Assembly: GCF_020091405.1 (NCBI RefSeq)
Contig: NZ_CP081903.1
Location: forward strand, 1,054,001-1,118,000
Direction: 5' to 3'
DNA: 64,000 nucleotides
DNA from: Bacteroides cellulosilyticus
GTDB lineage: Bacteria > Bacteroidota > Bacteroidia > Bacteroidales > Bacteroidaceae
The position numbers and the translations under genes were made by a program. The notes under the pieces were generated by a model. The model ran no database searches, was not told where the DNA came from, and saw only the letters and a program-made list of their open reading frames with translations. This document shows, in pieces, positions 41,451-51,135 of the stretch; the stretch's first letter is position 1; every line of letters begins with the position of its first letter.

Positions 41451-43766
41451 ATGAAGAAAAATTGTCTTTTAGCAGCGAGTTTTCTCTTCATCTTTTGTCT
41501 GGAAGCCGGTGCTCAGAAAAGAGATGAAGTAACCTGGGAGAAATTCGAGGACATCACCATCCCCATTCCTCCCTCAACTCACCCCCGACTCTATGTACGT
41601 CCCGCCAATTTACCGGATTTAAAGAAACGGATGGATCACCCGCAAGTAAAAGCAAACCTGGCAACCTTGCGCAAACTTGGCATAGACCGCACCGCAGAGG
41701 AAGAGGCTAAAGTAACCGACAGAGGCTTTCGCTACTACTTTGAGATGCGGGGAGTAACCAGCCGTGTACAAGTACAAGCTCTCGACTATCTGGTATATGG
41801 TGACAAGAAGCAAGCCAGACGCGCCATCACTTCCATGCTCGATTCATTGCAGCATACCAATTTCGGAACCAAACAAGACTTATCGCGCGCCAGCGGAGTC
41901 ATGCTGATGTGCGGCGCAATGGTATATGACTGGTGCTACGACCAGATGAAAGAATCGGAAAAGAAAGCCTATATAGAATCGTTCATCCGAATCTCCAAGA
42001 CCATGGAATGCGGTTATCCGCCCAAAAATAACGAACCCATAGCCGGACACTCGTCCGAATGGATGATCTTGCGGGACATGCTTTCAGCCGGTATTGCTAT
42101 CTACGACGAATATCCGGATATGTACCTCCATGTCATCCGAATGCTGTACAAGGATTACTTGCCGGTAAGAAATTACATCTATTCTGGTCATAATTACCAT
42201 CAGGGAACAAGCTATGTCAATGTGCGTTTCAGCAATGACCTGTTCTCCTTATGGATTCTGGACCGTATGGGAGCCGGCGCAATCTACAATCCCGCACAAC
42301 AATTCGTACCGTACGACTTCCTGTACCGCCGTCGTCCGGACGGACAAGTAATGCCCGCAGGCGATACGAATCCTAACAAAAGGAACATTCCTTCTTACTC
42401 CCTGCCCGCCATGCTCGCTTCCAGCTTCTATAAAGACAATTATCTGGCTTACGAATACGAACTCAAGCCCAAATTAGAAAGCCACTGCCTTATCTTCGAG
42501 ATACTGTGGAGAGATTTTGATTTGAAAGCCAAGGCTCCTGATGACTTGCCGCTGACCCGATACTCAGGCTCACCTTTCGGGTGGATGATAGCGCGTACAG
42601 GATGGGACAAAAACAGCGTGATTGCCGAAATGAAAATCAATGAACAATTCTTTGGTAACCATCAACACATGGACGGTGGTTCGTTCCAACTTTATTATAA
42701 GGGCCCGTTGGCAATAGATGCCGGAGCTTACCAAGGAAGTTCCGGCGGATATAACAGCCCGCACAACAAAAATTTCTTCAAACGTACCATTGCCCATAAC
42801 TCATTGTTAGTATACAACCCGAACGAGAAATTCGCCAGCTGGAATTATGGTGGACAAGATAAAACTGAATTTGCCGATAATGACGGTGGACAACGCATGC
42901 CGGGTGACCGCTGGGAGACTTGCCGCTCTTTTAAAGATTTATTAAGCAAGGAATATACTACAGGCAAAGTCCTGGGACATGGTTTCGGTCCCGATGCCAA
43001 TAAACCTGACTATTCTTATCTGAAAGGTGACATCACGCAAGCCTATACAGACAAGGTAAAAGAAGCGAAACGCTCTTTTGTTTTCCTCAACCTGCACGCT
43101 ACCGAAGTGCCTGCCGCCTTAATCGTGTTTGATAAAGTTGTCTCTGCCGACCCTCAGTTCAAGAAGTTCTGGCTACTGCACAGTATAGAAGAGCCGATAA
43201 TAGAAAATAACCGTTTCACCGTCAAACGCACCCAAAACGAAGATACCGGCATGTTACAGAATCAAGTGTTGCTCCCCGAAATTCAAGATGCACGGATAGA
43301 GAAAATCGGTGGAAAAGGAAAAGAGTTTTGGGTATTCGGCACCAATTATGCCAACGATGCCATGCCGAGACGTCCCGACGATGCCAACGAAAGAGGCGCA
43401 TGGCGTGTAGAAATATCACCTGCAACCGCTACTGCCGAAAATTACTTCCTGAATGTAATGCAAGTAGCCGACAACACCTGTCTGCAAATGAATGAAGTAA
43501 AACGCATCGATGCAGATAAAATAGTAGGCGTGCAGATAGCCGACCGCATCGTCACCTTCAGCAAAGACAGCCAACCGCTACCCGGTAAATTTGATTTCGC
43601 GGTAAGTGGCAGCCAAACTATGAAGTTTGTCATTACCGACCTTATTCCGGGAACCTGGCAAATCAAGAAAGACGGCAAGGTATATATTCCCGCGCTGGAA
43701 GTTCGTACAGACGATGGTATCCTTTCTTTTGAAGGTACTGCCGGACGGTATGAATTTCTTCGATAA
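41451..43766 (+). CDS. hepB: Heparinase II (PL21 heparin/heparan sulfate lyase)
   Basis: This 771-residue exported lyase cuts heparin and heparan sulfate by beta-elimination. It closely resembles Pedobacter heparinase II from the N-terminal PIPPSTHPRLYVR segment through the alpha/alpha barrel and C-terminal beta-sandwich to the final FEGTAGRYEFLR. The four catalytic residues known for Pedobacter (His202, Glu205, Tyr257, His406) appear here with a constant offset of -2: H200 and E203 in GHSSEWM, Y255 in TSYVN, and H404 in NHQHMDGG. The signal peptide is AASFLFIFCLEAGAQ. It has its own promoter but sits beside the SusCD and glycosidase genes, suggesting a glycosaminoglycan locus. Confidence 0.93.
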   Translation: MKKNCLLAASFLFIFCLEAGAQKRDEVTWEKFEDITIPIPPSTHPRLYVRPANLPDLKKRMDHPQVKANLATLRKLGIDRTAEEEAKVTDRGFRYYFEMRGVTSRVQVQALDYLVYGDKKQARRAITSMLDSLQHTNFGTKQDLSRASGVMLMCGAMVYDWCYDQMKESEKKAYIESFIRISKTMECGYPPKNNEPIAGHSSEWMILRDMLSAGIAIYDEYPDMYLHVIRMLYKDYLPVRNYIYSGHNYHQGTSYVNVRFSNDLFSLWILDRMGAGAIYNPAQQFVPYDFLYRRRPDGQVMPAGDTNPNKRNIPSYSLPAMLASSFYKDNYLAYEYELKPKLESHCLIFEILWRDFDLKAKAPDDLPLTRYSGSPFGWMIARTGWDKNSVIAEMKINEQFFGNHQHMDGGSFQLYYKGPLAIDAGAYQGSSGGYNSPHNKNFFKRTIAHNSLLVYNPNEKFASWNYGGQDKTEFADNDGGQRMPGDRWETCRSFKDLLSKEYTTGKVLGHGFGPDANKPDYSYLKGDITQAYTDKVKEAKRSFVFLNLHATEVPAALIVFDKVVSADPQFKKFWLLHSIEEPIIENNRFTVKRTQNEDTGMLQNQVLLPEIQDARIEKIGGKGKEFWVFGTNYANDAMPRRPDDANERGAWRVEISPATATAENYFLNVMQVADNTCLQMNEVKRIDADKIVGVQIADRIVTFSKDSQPLPGKFDFAVSGSQTMKFVITDLIPGTWQIKKDGKVYIPALEVRTDDGILSFEGTAGRYEFLR

Positions 43767-43771
43767 AAAGA

Positions 43772-43813
43772 AAGCCATCTGTCAATGACTTCTTCTACAT
43801 TGACAGATGGCTT
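43772..43813. terminator. Bidirectional terminator between hepB and hppA
   Basis: AAGCCATCTGTCAATG pairs perfectly with CATTGACAGATGGCTT. Downstream are A/T-rich tails on both sides, and the two genes converge here. Confidence 0.88.
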
Positions 43814-43857
43814 ATTTATTAAGTTTCCTCACCCCTTGTTTTTTCAGGCAACTCTCC

Positions 43858-46062
43858 TTAGAAGAGGCTCCACGCAACCGTCAGTCCGGCCATCACGATA
43901 GCTACCATACTCATCAGCTTGATAAGTATATTCAAACTCGGACCGGAAGTATCTTTGAATGGGTCACCTACCGTATCGCCTACCACAGTAGCTTTATGTA
44001 CTTCGCTACCCTTACCGCCGAAGTTTCCTTCTTCCACATATTTCTTTGCATTATCCCATGCACCGCCCGCATTCGCCATAAAGATGGCAAGAACGAAACC
44101 GCTACTCAATCCACCGATCAGCAAGCCCAGCACACCGGGAACACCAAAGATAAGTCCCGTAGCAATCGGAGCTAAAATGGCTATCAGCGAAGGAACTACC
44201 ATTTCACGTTGCGCCCCCTTTGTGGAGATAGCTACACAACGTTCGTAATCCGGCTCTGTCTCACCGGTAAGTATACCCTTGATTTCACGGAACTGGCGGC
44301 GTACCTCATCCACCATGTGACCGGCAGCACGGCCAACAGCGTTCATTGTCAATCCACAGAAAAGGAATGCCATCATACTACCCAGGAACATACCCGAAAG
44401 TACTTTCGGATTCATCAGCGTCACATCATAATGGTGCATAAAGTCGAAGAAGGTGGCATCCTGAAGAGCCACGGCATCCCCATGGGGAAGCGCTAATTCC
44501 GTGGTTCCCAAACGGGTCAGTCCGATACGGATTTCTTCAATATAAGAGGCAAGCAGGGCAAGTCCCGTAAGTGCAGCCGAACCAATAGCAAAACCCTTTC
44601 CGGTAGCGGCAGTAGTATTACCCAAAGAGTCGAGGGCATCCGTACGTTTACGTACTTCCGCACCCAGCCCGGACATTTCAGCGTTACCACCCGCATTGTC
44701 AGCAATAGGACCGTAAGCATCCGTAGCAAGCGTGATACCCAGGGTAGAAAGCATACCTACAGCTGCAATACCGATACCGTAAAGTCCCATACCTACATTA
44801 TTGAAATCGAATCCCGATGCAAACAGGTAGGAAGCAATGATACCGACTACCACAGCAATCACAGGAATTGCAGTAGACAGCATACCCAAACCGATACCGG
44901 AGATAATTACCGTAGCCGGGCCAGTCTTTCCGCTTTCGCTCAACTTCTGGGTAGGACGATAGGATTGTGAGGTATAGTATTCCGTAGAACGTCCGATAAT
45001 GATGCCGACTACCAGACCGACTATAACAGCACAAGATATCCACATCCAGTTATCAAGTTTCAATAGCCAAAGAATAAAGAAAGTAGCCACAACAATCAGC
45101 ACTGAACTCAGGTTCGTACCGAAAGCCAACGAAGCGAGCAGGTCTTTCATCTTCGCATTTTCCTTGGTACGCACTGCGAAGATACCGATAATAGAAAGAA
45201 GAATACCTACGGCAGCAATCAGCATCGGAGCTATAACAGCTTTGAACTGCATGGCCGTATCTCCCGTATGAATAAAGGCAGCAGCACCCAGAGCGGCAGT
45301 TGCCAGGATAGAGCCACAATAGCTTTCGTAAAGATCGGCACCCATACCGGCTACGTCACCTACGTTATCACCTACATTATCGGCAATCGTTGCAGGGTTA
45401 CGCGGGTCATCTTCGGGAATACCGGCCTCAACCTTACCTACCAGGTCGGCACCTACATCGGCAGCTTTCGTATAAATACCTCCACCTACACGGGCAAAGA
45501 GCGCTTGTGTGGAAGCACCCATTCCGAAAGTGAGCATGGTGGTAGTGATAATGCAGAGTTTATGAGTCGGAGTCAAAACATCTTCCGGTATAACCGCATT
45601 CAATAACAGATACCAGAAAGAAATATCGAGCAAGCCCAAGCCCACTACAACCAGTCCCATTACCGCACCGCTACGGAAAGCGACGCGCAATCCCGCATTC
45701 AGTGAACTACGGGCAGCATTTGCTGTGCGTGCCGAAGCATACGTTGCCGTCTTCATACCGAGGAATCCGGAGAGTCCGGAGAAGAAACCGCCCGTCAGGA
45801 AAGCAATCGGTACCCAACGATTCTGTACATCGAAACCATAAGCCATAATAGCGAAAAGGATCACAAGTCCCAGAAATACCCAGCCAACTATCTTATACTG
45901 TTGTTTCAGATAAGACATCGCGCCTTTACGCACAGCGGCGGCAATCTTTATCATTTGCGGAGTACCCTCACTCTCTTTCATCATTTGCTTATGGAAATAG
46001 TAAGCAAAGCAGAGAGCTAAAACGGAAGCGGCCGGAATCAGCCAGAAAAGCAAACTGTCCAT
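43858..46062 (-). CDS. hppA: Membrane-bound ion-pumping pyrophosphatase
   Basis: This 734-residue protein with about 16 transmembrane helices couples PPi hydrolysis to ion export. The substrate-binding motif [20 protein letters not shown] and the second set ([27 protein letters not shown]) are intact. The segment [18 protein letters not shown] carries Ala where K+-independent pumps have Lys, placing it in the K+-dependent group. Bacteroides pumps of that group include dual Na+,H+ exporters (known for B. vulgatus), so Na+ transport is likely but not proven. A weak 7-of-8 -7 match lies ~65 bases upstream. Confidence 0.95.
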   Translation of the reverse strand: MDSLLFWLIPAASVLALCFAYYFHKQMMKESEGTPQMIKIAAAVRKGAMSYLKQQYKIVGWVFLGLVILFAIMAYGFDVQNRWVPIAFLTGGFFSGLSGFLGMKTATYASARTANAARSSLNAGLRVAFRSGAVMGLVVVGLGLLDISFWYLLLNAVIPEDVLTPTHKLCIITTTMLTFGMGASTQALFARVGGGIYTKAADVGADLVGKVEAGIPEDDPRNPATIADNVGDNVGDVAGMGADLYESYCGSILATAALGAAAFIHTGDTAMQFKAVIAPMLIAAVGILLSIIGIFAVRTKENAKMKDLLASLAFGTNLSSVLIVVATFFILWLLKLDNWMWISCAVIVGLVVGIIIGRSTEYYTSQSYRPTQKLSESGKTGPATVIISGIGLGMLSTAIPVIAVVVGIIASYLFASGFDFNNVGMGLYGIGIAAVGMLSTLGITLATDAYGPIADNAGGNAEMSGLGAEVRKRTDALDSLGNTTAATGKGFAIGSAALTGLALLASYIEEIRIGLTRLGTTELALPHGDAVALQDATFFDFMHHYDVTLMNPKVLSGMFLGSMMAFLFCGLTMNAVGRAAGHMVDEVRRQFREIKGILTGETEPDYERCVAISTKGAQREMVVPSLIAILAPIATGLIFGVPGVLGLLIGGLSSGFVLAIFMANAGGAWDNAKKYVEEGNFGGKGSEVHKATVVGDTVGDPFKDTSGPSLNILIKLMSMVAIVMAGLTVAWSLF

Positions 46063-46157
46063 GGTGTTATTCGTATTAAAAGGTTGATTGAAAGTCTAAA
46101 AGTATTGATTTGAAACGAAATAAGCAAAGGAATAAAAGAAAAATCAACTCATTCTAT

Positions 46158-46165
46158 TAAATTTG
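46158..46165 (+). promoter_or_regulatory. -7 box TAAATTTG for the 51-residue gene
   Basis: It fits TAnnTTTG and lies 71 bases before the ATG at 46236. Confidence 0.6.
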
Positions 46166-46235
46166 CAGGCGAAAACCGTACCCGATTGAGCACCCATGTT
46201 GTAGTATAAGTAAAATCAATAAAAACAAAGGAACA

Positions 46236-46391
46236 ATGGAACACACAGATTTTACTTTCAGAAAGGCATGGATGATATACACAGTATATGTTCTTCTACT
46301 CTTTACTTCCACCGCAAAAGCACAGCAGACAGCCAAACTGGAACAAAAAAAGGGAAAAGTAATCATCAGCGATTATTCTCCCAAGCATTGA
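46236..46391 (+). CDS. Small exported protein (51 residues)
   Basis: The short frame reads MEHTDFTFRKAW, then a hydrophobic core (MIYTVYVLLLFTSTAKA) with an AKA cleavage site, and a polar mature part of ~22 residues rich in Lys and Gln ending DYSPKH. It has a promoter-like -7 box upstream and a strong hairpin (46395-46425) immediately after the stop. Promoter, signal peptide and terminator together support a real gene. No homologue is recognised. The exported peptide would be only ~22 residues. Confidence 0.6.
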   Translation: MEHTDFTFRKAWMIYTVYVLLLFTSTAKAQQTAKLEQKKGKVIISDYSPKH

Positions 46392-46394
46392 TAT

Positions 46395-46425
46395 GCAGGG
46401 GAAGAGCTTTCCGGCTCTCCCCCTG
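46395..46425. terminator. Terminator shared by the small gene and ybjQ
   Basis: CAGGGGAAGAGC and GGCTCTCCCCCTG form a stem just after the small gene's stop and just before the end of the convergent YbjQ gene. Confidence 0.75.
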
Positions 46426-46431
46426 TATTCA

Positions 46432-46752
46432 TTATTCTACGGTCACAGCCGTACCACAAGCGGTTACCATCAGCATACTGCCGCTTCCACCCACGGTTTC
46501 ATAATCCAGATCCACGCCAATCACGGCATTGGCTCCGAGCGCCCTGGCATGCTCCTGCATTTCACGAAGGGCGATATCTTTCGCTTCGCGCAGCACTTCC
46601 TCGTAAGAGCCGCTACGTCCGCCCACTACATCGCGGATGCTGGCAAAAAAGTCACGGAATACATTGGCACCGATAATCGTCTCGCCTGAAACGATACCGT
46701 AATAGCGGGTGATACGTCCGCCCTCGATAGTTGGGGTTGTTGTTACTAACAT
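46432..46752 (-). CDS. YbjQ/UPF0145 family protein
   Basis: This 106-residue protein belongs to UPF0145 (YbjQ, often called heavy-metal-binding domain). It forms pentamers in known structures; the physiological role is unknown. Family features are [19 protein letters not shown], a central [20 protein letters not shown], and the closing [20 protein letters not shown]. No -7 box was found upstream on the minus strand. Confidence 0.9.
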   Translation of the reverse strand: MLVTTTPTIEGGRITRYYGIVSGETIIGANVFRDFFASIRDVVGGRSGSYEEVLREAKDIALREMQEHARALGANAVIGVDLDYETVGGSGSMLMVTACGTAVTVE

Positions 46753-46902
46753 AATCTTTCTCTATTTATTTAAGTTATTTGCACCCTATTAGACGCGCGA
46801 ATAGGGCAGAAAGTTGCAGTAACGGGACTTTTTATATCTCTTCATTATAATAAAAAAACAAAAAAGGCAACATCCATATATGAGCTAAGATAACTATTTC
46901 TC

Positions 46903-46910
46903 TATCTTTG
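46903..46910 (+). promoter_or_regulatory. -7 box TATCTTTG, near-leaderless
   Basis: It matches TAnnTTTG. The expected start of transcription (~46,917) is only about three bases before the ATG at 46920. Confidence 0.6.
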
Positions 46911-46919
46911 TCCGGAAGA

Positions 46920-47261
46920 ATGGAAACAGATCATTTTATATTCAAGTTAGTGGTATGTCTGGTAGTTGTGCCTTTTGCACTGCAACCCGAGGATTATAAC
47001 ACCTTCTCCGAAAATGAGCCTCCCTTTCTTTGCATCGAACAAAGCGAACAGCATTCGTCTGAAGAGTTTAACGATGAAGCTGTTATCTCACGTACACTTT
47101 CTTTAAACCGTGCCCGCAAGCTCTGTGCAGAGATTACGACTACTTATACTTTCTCTACCGAGAACACTAATTTATACCAATATAGTGACGGTACCCAACC
47201 GCACACTCTCAAGAGCGTATACTCCCCCGAACGCTCCTTGCTCTGCACATACCGTCTTTAG
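46920..47261 (+). CDS. Hypothetical protein, 113 residues
   Basis: I do not recognise this gene. The product starts METDHFIFKLVVCLVVVPFA, a hydrophobic segment that could be a signal anchor, followed by an acidic stretch (PEDYNTFSENEPPFLCIEQS) and a polar Ser/Thr/Tyr-rich C-terminus. A TTG at 46908 is inside the -7 box, so the ATG at 46920 is the likely start and the mRNA would be almost leaderless. It precedes the CNNM gene by 88 bases and may be cotranscribed with it. It could also be spurious, but the promoter argues for a real gene. Confidence 0.5.
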   Translation: METDHFIFKLVVCLVVVPFALQPEDYNTFSENEPPFLCIEQSEQHSSEEFNDEAVISRTLSLNRARKLCAEITTTYTFSTENTNLYQYSDGTQPHTLKSVYSPERSLLCTYRL

Positions 47262-47349
47262 AACAAGCCCTTCCATCACCGCATTTTCATATTTTATCCG
47301 GTACGAATCGTAACATTCGTTCCGCTATGTCTAATTAATAAATTCATAT

Positions 47350-48393
47350 ATGGGACTTGTTTTATTATACCTGACCATTGCATTAGCATTATCCTTTTTA
47401 TGCTCCATCCTGGAAGCTGTCTTATTATCCACCCCGATGTCGTACATCTCCACCAAAGAGAAAACACACGGCAAAAGCGCCATTTTACTGAAGAAGTTCA
47501 AACAAGATATCGACCGGCCTATTGCCGCCATATTATCTCTGAATACCATTGCCCACACCGTCGGTGCAGCAGGTGTCGGTGCCGAAGCGGTAAAGATATT
47601 CGGAGAAGCTTACTTCGGTGTAATCTCCGCCATACTGACTATCTTGATTCTTGTTCTCTCGGAAATCATTCCTAAAACGATAGGTGCCTGTTACTGGCGC
47701 TCACTGGCGCTTCCGTCGGCCCGTATCATTAACTTCCTTATTATTATCTGTTATCCCCTGGTGTGGCTGTCCGAGCTGATTACCCGTCTGTTTTCTTCCG
47801 GCAAGCAAGAATTATCCGTAAGCCGCGAAGAGGTTTCGGCTATGATTTCCATCGGAGTGGAAGAGGGTGTCTTCCAGATGAAGGAAAACAAGATGATACA
47901 GAACCTCATCAGATTGGATAAAGTAAAGTCACAATCCATTATGACTCCTCGTACCGTGGTGGCAACAGCTCCCGAAAGTATGTCTCTGAAAGAGTTCTAT
48001 CAGGATGGGAAGTATAAGTTCTACTCCCGTATTCCGATTTATAATGATAGCGAAGATTATATCACAGGCTATGTGTTGCGGCAAACCGTACTCGAAAAGT
48101 TAGCAGAGGACAGATTCGATATGTGCCTGAAGGATGTGGCCCGCCCTATCCTTTCCTTCCCCGAGAATAGTCCTGTTTCCACGGTTTGGGAACAGATGCT
48201 TGAACGGAAAGAGCATATCTCGATCCTGATTGATGAATACGGTTGCTTCTGGGGAATTGTCACTATGGAAGATATTATAGAAACAGCCTTAGGCTTCGAG
48301 ATTGTGGATGAGAAAGACAGCGTTACGGATATGCAGAAACTGGCACGGGATAAGTGGCAGAAGAAGCTGGCGGAAACGAAGATTAGTGATTAG
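47350..48393 (+). CDS. CNNM/DUF21 and CBS-pair membrane protein
   Basis: This 347-residue protein has an N-terminal CNNM (DUF21) domain of three or four helices (LYLTIALALSFLCSILEAVL, VLSEIIPKTIGACYW), an acidic helix segment (SREEVSAMISIGVEEGVFQM), and a pair of CBS domains (SQSIMTPRTVVATA; IDEYGCFWGIVTMEDIIET). Such proteins are linked to Mg2+ or Na+ transport and were long annotated as hemolysins; haemolysis is not implied. It lacks the C-terminal CorC-HlyC domain. Its last codons (KISD and stop) fall inside a heptamer repeat. Confidence 0.9.
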   Translation: MGLVLLYLTIALALSFLCSILEAVLLSTPMSYISTKEKTHGKSAILLKKFKQDIDRPIAAILSLNTIAHTVGAAGVGAEAVKIFGEAYFGVISAILTILILVLSEIIPKTIGACYWRSLALPSARIINFLIIICYPLVWLSELITRLFSSGKQELSVSREEVSAMISIGVEEGVFQMKENKMIQNLIRLDKVKSQSIMTPRTVVATAPESMSLKEFYQDGKYKFYSRIPIYNDSEDYITGYVLRQTVLEKLAEDRFDMCLKDVARPILSFPENSPVSTVWEQMLERKEHISILIDEYGCFWGIVTMEDIIETALGFEIVDEKDSVTDMQKLARDKWQKKLAETKISD

Positions 48394-48466
48394 AGGTTAG
48401 TGATAAGTGATTAGTGCCATGCGGATGGTTGTCACTAATCACTTATCACTAACCCCTAATCACTAA
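48383..48466. repeat. GATTAGT heptamer inverted repeat between the CNNM gene and sufS
   Basis: Left arm 48383-48416 (TTAGTGA, TTAGAGG, TTAGTGA, TAAGTGA, TTAGTG) and right arm 48433-48466 are near-perfect reverse complements with a 16-base loop. The left arm includes the CNNM stop codon and the right arm ends one base before the sufS stop codon. Confidence 0.88.
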
Positions 48467-49678
48467 CTAGAACATCTTGCTGACACGTTCGATACCTGCC
48501 ACCAAAACATCGATTTCTTCTTTTGTATTATAGATTCCAAAGGAAGCACGCACTGTTCCTTCTATGCCGAGGCGTTGCATCAGCGGCTGGGCGCAATGGT
48601 GTCCTGTACGTACGGCAATACCGAGACGATCGAGCAATGTGCCCATATCGAAGTGATGAATATCACCCACAAGGAAAGAGATGACACTCCCTTTCTCAGC
48701 AGCTTCACCAAAGATGCGCATACCAGGGATTGTTTTCAATCGCTGTGTGGCATATTCCGTCAATTCATGCTCATAAGCGGCAATCTTATCCATGCCAATG
48801 GCAGAAACATAATCGAGCGCTTTCGCCAGTCCCGTAGTGCCGATATAGTCGGGAGTTCCGGCTTCGAACTTAAACGGCAGCTCGTTGAAGGTGGTATGTT
48901 CAAAAGACACATGCTGTATCATCTCACCGCCGCCTTGATAAGGAGGCAACTTATTCAGCCATTCTTCCTTACCATAGAGCACGCCCACACCGGTAGGCCC
49001 GTACACTTTATGTCCGGAGAATACAAGGAAATCAGCATCCAGATCCTGCACGTCCACTGCCATGTGGGGAATGGATTGTGCCGCATCTACCAGGAAAGGT
49101 ACATCATGCTTATGGGCAATCTTAATCATTTCCTTGATAGGATTGACCGTACCCAAAACATTGGACACATGTACTACACTGACAATCTTCGTCCGGTCAG
49201 TGAAAAGCTTCTCGTATTCATCTATCAGGAGTTCGCCACGGTCGTTCATCGGAATAACCTTCAGATTGATGCATTTCCGTTCGGCCAGCAGTTGCCAGGG
49301 GACGATGTTACTATGATGTTCCATTACGGAAACAATCACTTCATCACCCGGATGCAGGAATGCTTCGCCGAAGCTGGAGGCTAACAGATTGATGCTTTCC
49401 GTAGTTCCCCGCGTAAATACGATTTCATTTATAGAGCCGGCATTGATAAACTTCCGCACTGTCTCACGGCTCGCCTCGTGCAGTTCCGTTGCCTGTTGCG
49501 ACAGGAAGTGTACGCCACGATGCACATTAGCATTGACAGAATAATATTCATCCGTTATGGCATCCACCACACAACGTGGCTTCTGTGTCGTCGCCCCATT
49601 ATCGAGGTAGACCAATGGTTTGCCGTACACTTCACGGGAAAGTATCGGAAAATCGGCTCTTATCTTTTGAATATCCAT
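48467..49678 (-). CDS. sufS: Cysteine desulfurase SufS
   Basis: This PLP enzyme takes sulfur from cysteine for Fe-S cluster assembly. It has 403 residues. The PLP lysine segment (FSGHKVYGPTGVGVLYG), the aspartate loop (LVDAAQSIPH) and the catalytic cysteine loop (RTGHHCAQPLMQ) mark it as group II (SufS/CsdA). It is the last gene of the sufB-C-D-S order, 99 bases after sufD with a heptamer repeat between. No sufE or sufU gene is nearby. Confidence 0.96.
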   Translation of the reverse strand: MDIQKIRADFPILSREVYGKPLVYLDNGATTQKPRCVVDAITDEYYSVNANVHRGVHFLSQQATELHEASRETVRKFINAGSINEIVFTRGTTESINLLASSFGEAFLHPGDEVIVSVMEHHSNIVPWQLLAERKCINLKVIPMNDRGELLIDEYEKLFTDRTKIVSVVHVSNVLGTVNPIKEMIKIAHKHDVPFLVDAAQSIPHMAVDVQDLDADFLVFSGHKVYGPTGVGVLYGKEEWLNKLPPYQGGGEMIQHVSFEHTTFNELPFKFEAGTPDYIGTTGLAKALDYVSAIGMDKIAAYEHELTEYATQRLKTIPGMRIFGEAAEKGSVISFLVGDIHHFDMGTLLDRLGIAVRTGHHCAQPLMQRLGIEGTVRASFGIYNTKEEIDVLVAGIERVSKMF

Positions 49679-49695
49679 ATTAGCTTAGAATTATG

Positions 49696-49778
49696 AATGA
49701 AGAATTAAGAATGAAGAATTGGCTGCGCCATGTCATGCCGCATGGTAATTCTTCATTCTTAATTCTTAATTCTTCATT
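49696..49778. repeat. GAATKAA heptamer inverted repeat between sufD and sufS
   Basis: Left arm 49696-49720 (AATGAAGAATTAAGAATGAA and on) and right arm 49747-49778 flank a GC-richer centre with its own small palindrome (CATGTCATG, GCCGCATGG). Words have a 7-bp period. The right arm touches the sufD stop codon. Confidence 0.85.
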
Positions 49779-51121
49779 TATTTGCATATCGCGCAGCCCT
49801 GGCACTTATTCAGTTCTCCACGGAAACGCTTCTCCACCAGCAGATGCAAGCGGTCTTTCAATGCATCCAGACGGATGGTATCGATTACTTCGTTCACGAA
49901 GGCGAACATCAGCAATAAGCGGGCTTCACGCTCCGGAATACCGCGCTGGCGCATATAGAAGAGTGCATTTTCGTCCAACTGACCAACGGTAGCGCCATGA
50001 CTACACTTTACATCATCGGCATAAATTTCCAGTTGCGGTTGCGTATACATACGTGCCTCACGGGTAGCGCAAAGATTCCGGTTCGTTTGTTGCGAATTGG
50101 TATGTTGCGCATCCGGGCGCACTAATACCAAACCGGCAAATGCACCGACTGACTGGTCATCGAGCACATACTTGAAAAGTTCATTGCTCGTGCAGTTAGG
50201 TACGGCATGATCGATACTTGTATTGTTGTCTACATGCTGATTCTTATCTGCAATGGCCATACCGCAAAGGTTGATTTCGGCACCTTCACCTGCCAGCAAT
50301 ACTTCGGTGGTGTTGCGGGAAGTGCCGTTATGCAAGGTCATGCCATTCAGCAATACGTTGCTGTTGGCTTCCTGTCTCACATACATATTGCTGATACGTA
50401 CGGTACTTGTATGCGTCTCTTCGAGTTCGTAAAGATCAAAGACAGCATTCTCACCTACGAATACTTCTATCACCTGGGTTGCCAGGAAATTCACGGCATC
50501 CATGGCATGGTCGCACACCAGCATGCGTGCCTGTGCGCCATCTTCCAATACAATCAATACCCGGCGGTTCACCAGGAAGTTCACGTCACCACGCAGGATG
50601 TTTACCAACTGAATGGGACGTTCCACTATTACATTCTTCGGCACATACAGCAGCACACCGTCTTGTGCAAAAGCGGTGTTGAATGCTGTCACTCCGTCTT
50701 TTGAAGTGTCTGCCAGCCTGCCATAGTACTTCTTTACCAGTTCCGGATGCTTCTCCGCCATCTCCTTCAAACTGCCGAAGATGACTCCTTCGGGCAGATG
50801 TGAAGCGGGTAGCGCTTTATTGTAAAAAGCATCATTCACTACAAAGTACAGGGAGGTACTCATATTGGGTACATCGCATTTGAATACTTCATAGGGATTT
50901 ACCGGAATATCCAGACGGTTCAGGTTCAACCCATAGTCCGGTTCAAAGAACTTGCTGACATCGGTATATTTATATTTCTCCTGTTTACGGGTAGGAAAGC
51001 CAAGCCGCTCGAAGTCGGCAAACGCAGTGGCACGAGGGGTATTCATCACCTCGGCACTGTGCTGGCATATCATCGCTTCCGTCTGGGAGAAAAGATCTAT
51101 GTATTGTTGTTCTGCATTCAT
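49778..51121 (-). CDS. sufD: Fe-S assembly scaffold protein SufD
   Basis: SufD partners SufB and the ATPase SufC in the scaffold complex that builds Fe-S clusters. It has 447 residues with the long right-handed parallel beta-helix core. C-terminal family segments are ADDVKCSHGATVGQLDENAL and FYMRQRGIPEREARLLLMFA. The product ends with CQGCAICK, three closely spaced residues of which two are Cys pairs in the tail. The start is at 51121, 14 bases after the GxxExxY gene. Without the inserted cassette it would lie ~21 bases after sufC. Confidence 0.94.
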   Translation of the reverse strand: MNAEQQYIDLFSQTEAMICQHSAEVMNTPRATAFADFERLGFPTRKQEKYKYTDVSKFFEPDYGLNLNRLDIPVNPYEVFKCDVPNMSTSLYFVVNDAFYNKALPASHLPEGVIFGSLKEMAEKHPELVKKYYGRLADTSKDGVTAFNTAFAQDGVLLYVPKNVIVERPIQLVNILRGDVNFLVNRRVLIVLEDGAQARMLVCDHAMDAVNFLATQVIEVFVGENAVFDLYELEETHTSTVRISNMYVRQEANSNVLLNGMTLHNGTSRNTTEVLLAGEGAEINLCGMAIADKNQHVDNNTSIDHAVPNCTSNELFKYVLDDQSVGAFAGLVLVRPDAQHTNSQQTNRNLCATREARMYTQPQLEIYADDVKCSHGATVGQLDENALFYMRQRGIPEREARLLLMFAFVNEVIDTIRLDALKDRLHLLVEKRFRGELNKCQGCAICK

Positions 51122-51135
51122 ATTACATTTATATT

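Noticed and set aside
46125..46132. hppA promoter -7 box TTCCTTTG
   Set aside because: The second T of TAnnTTTG replaces A; a single mismatch in the most conserved position makes it unsafe.
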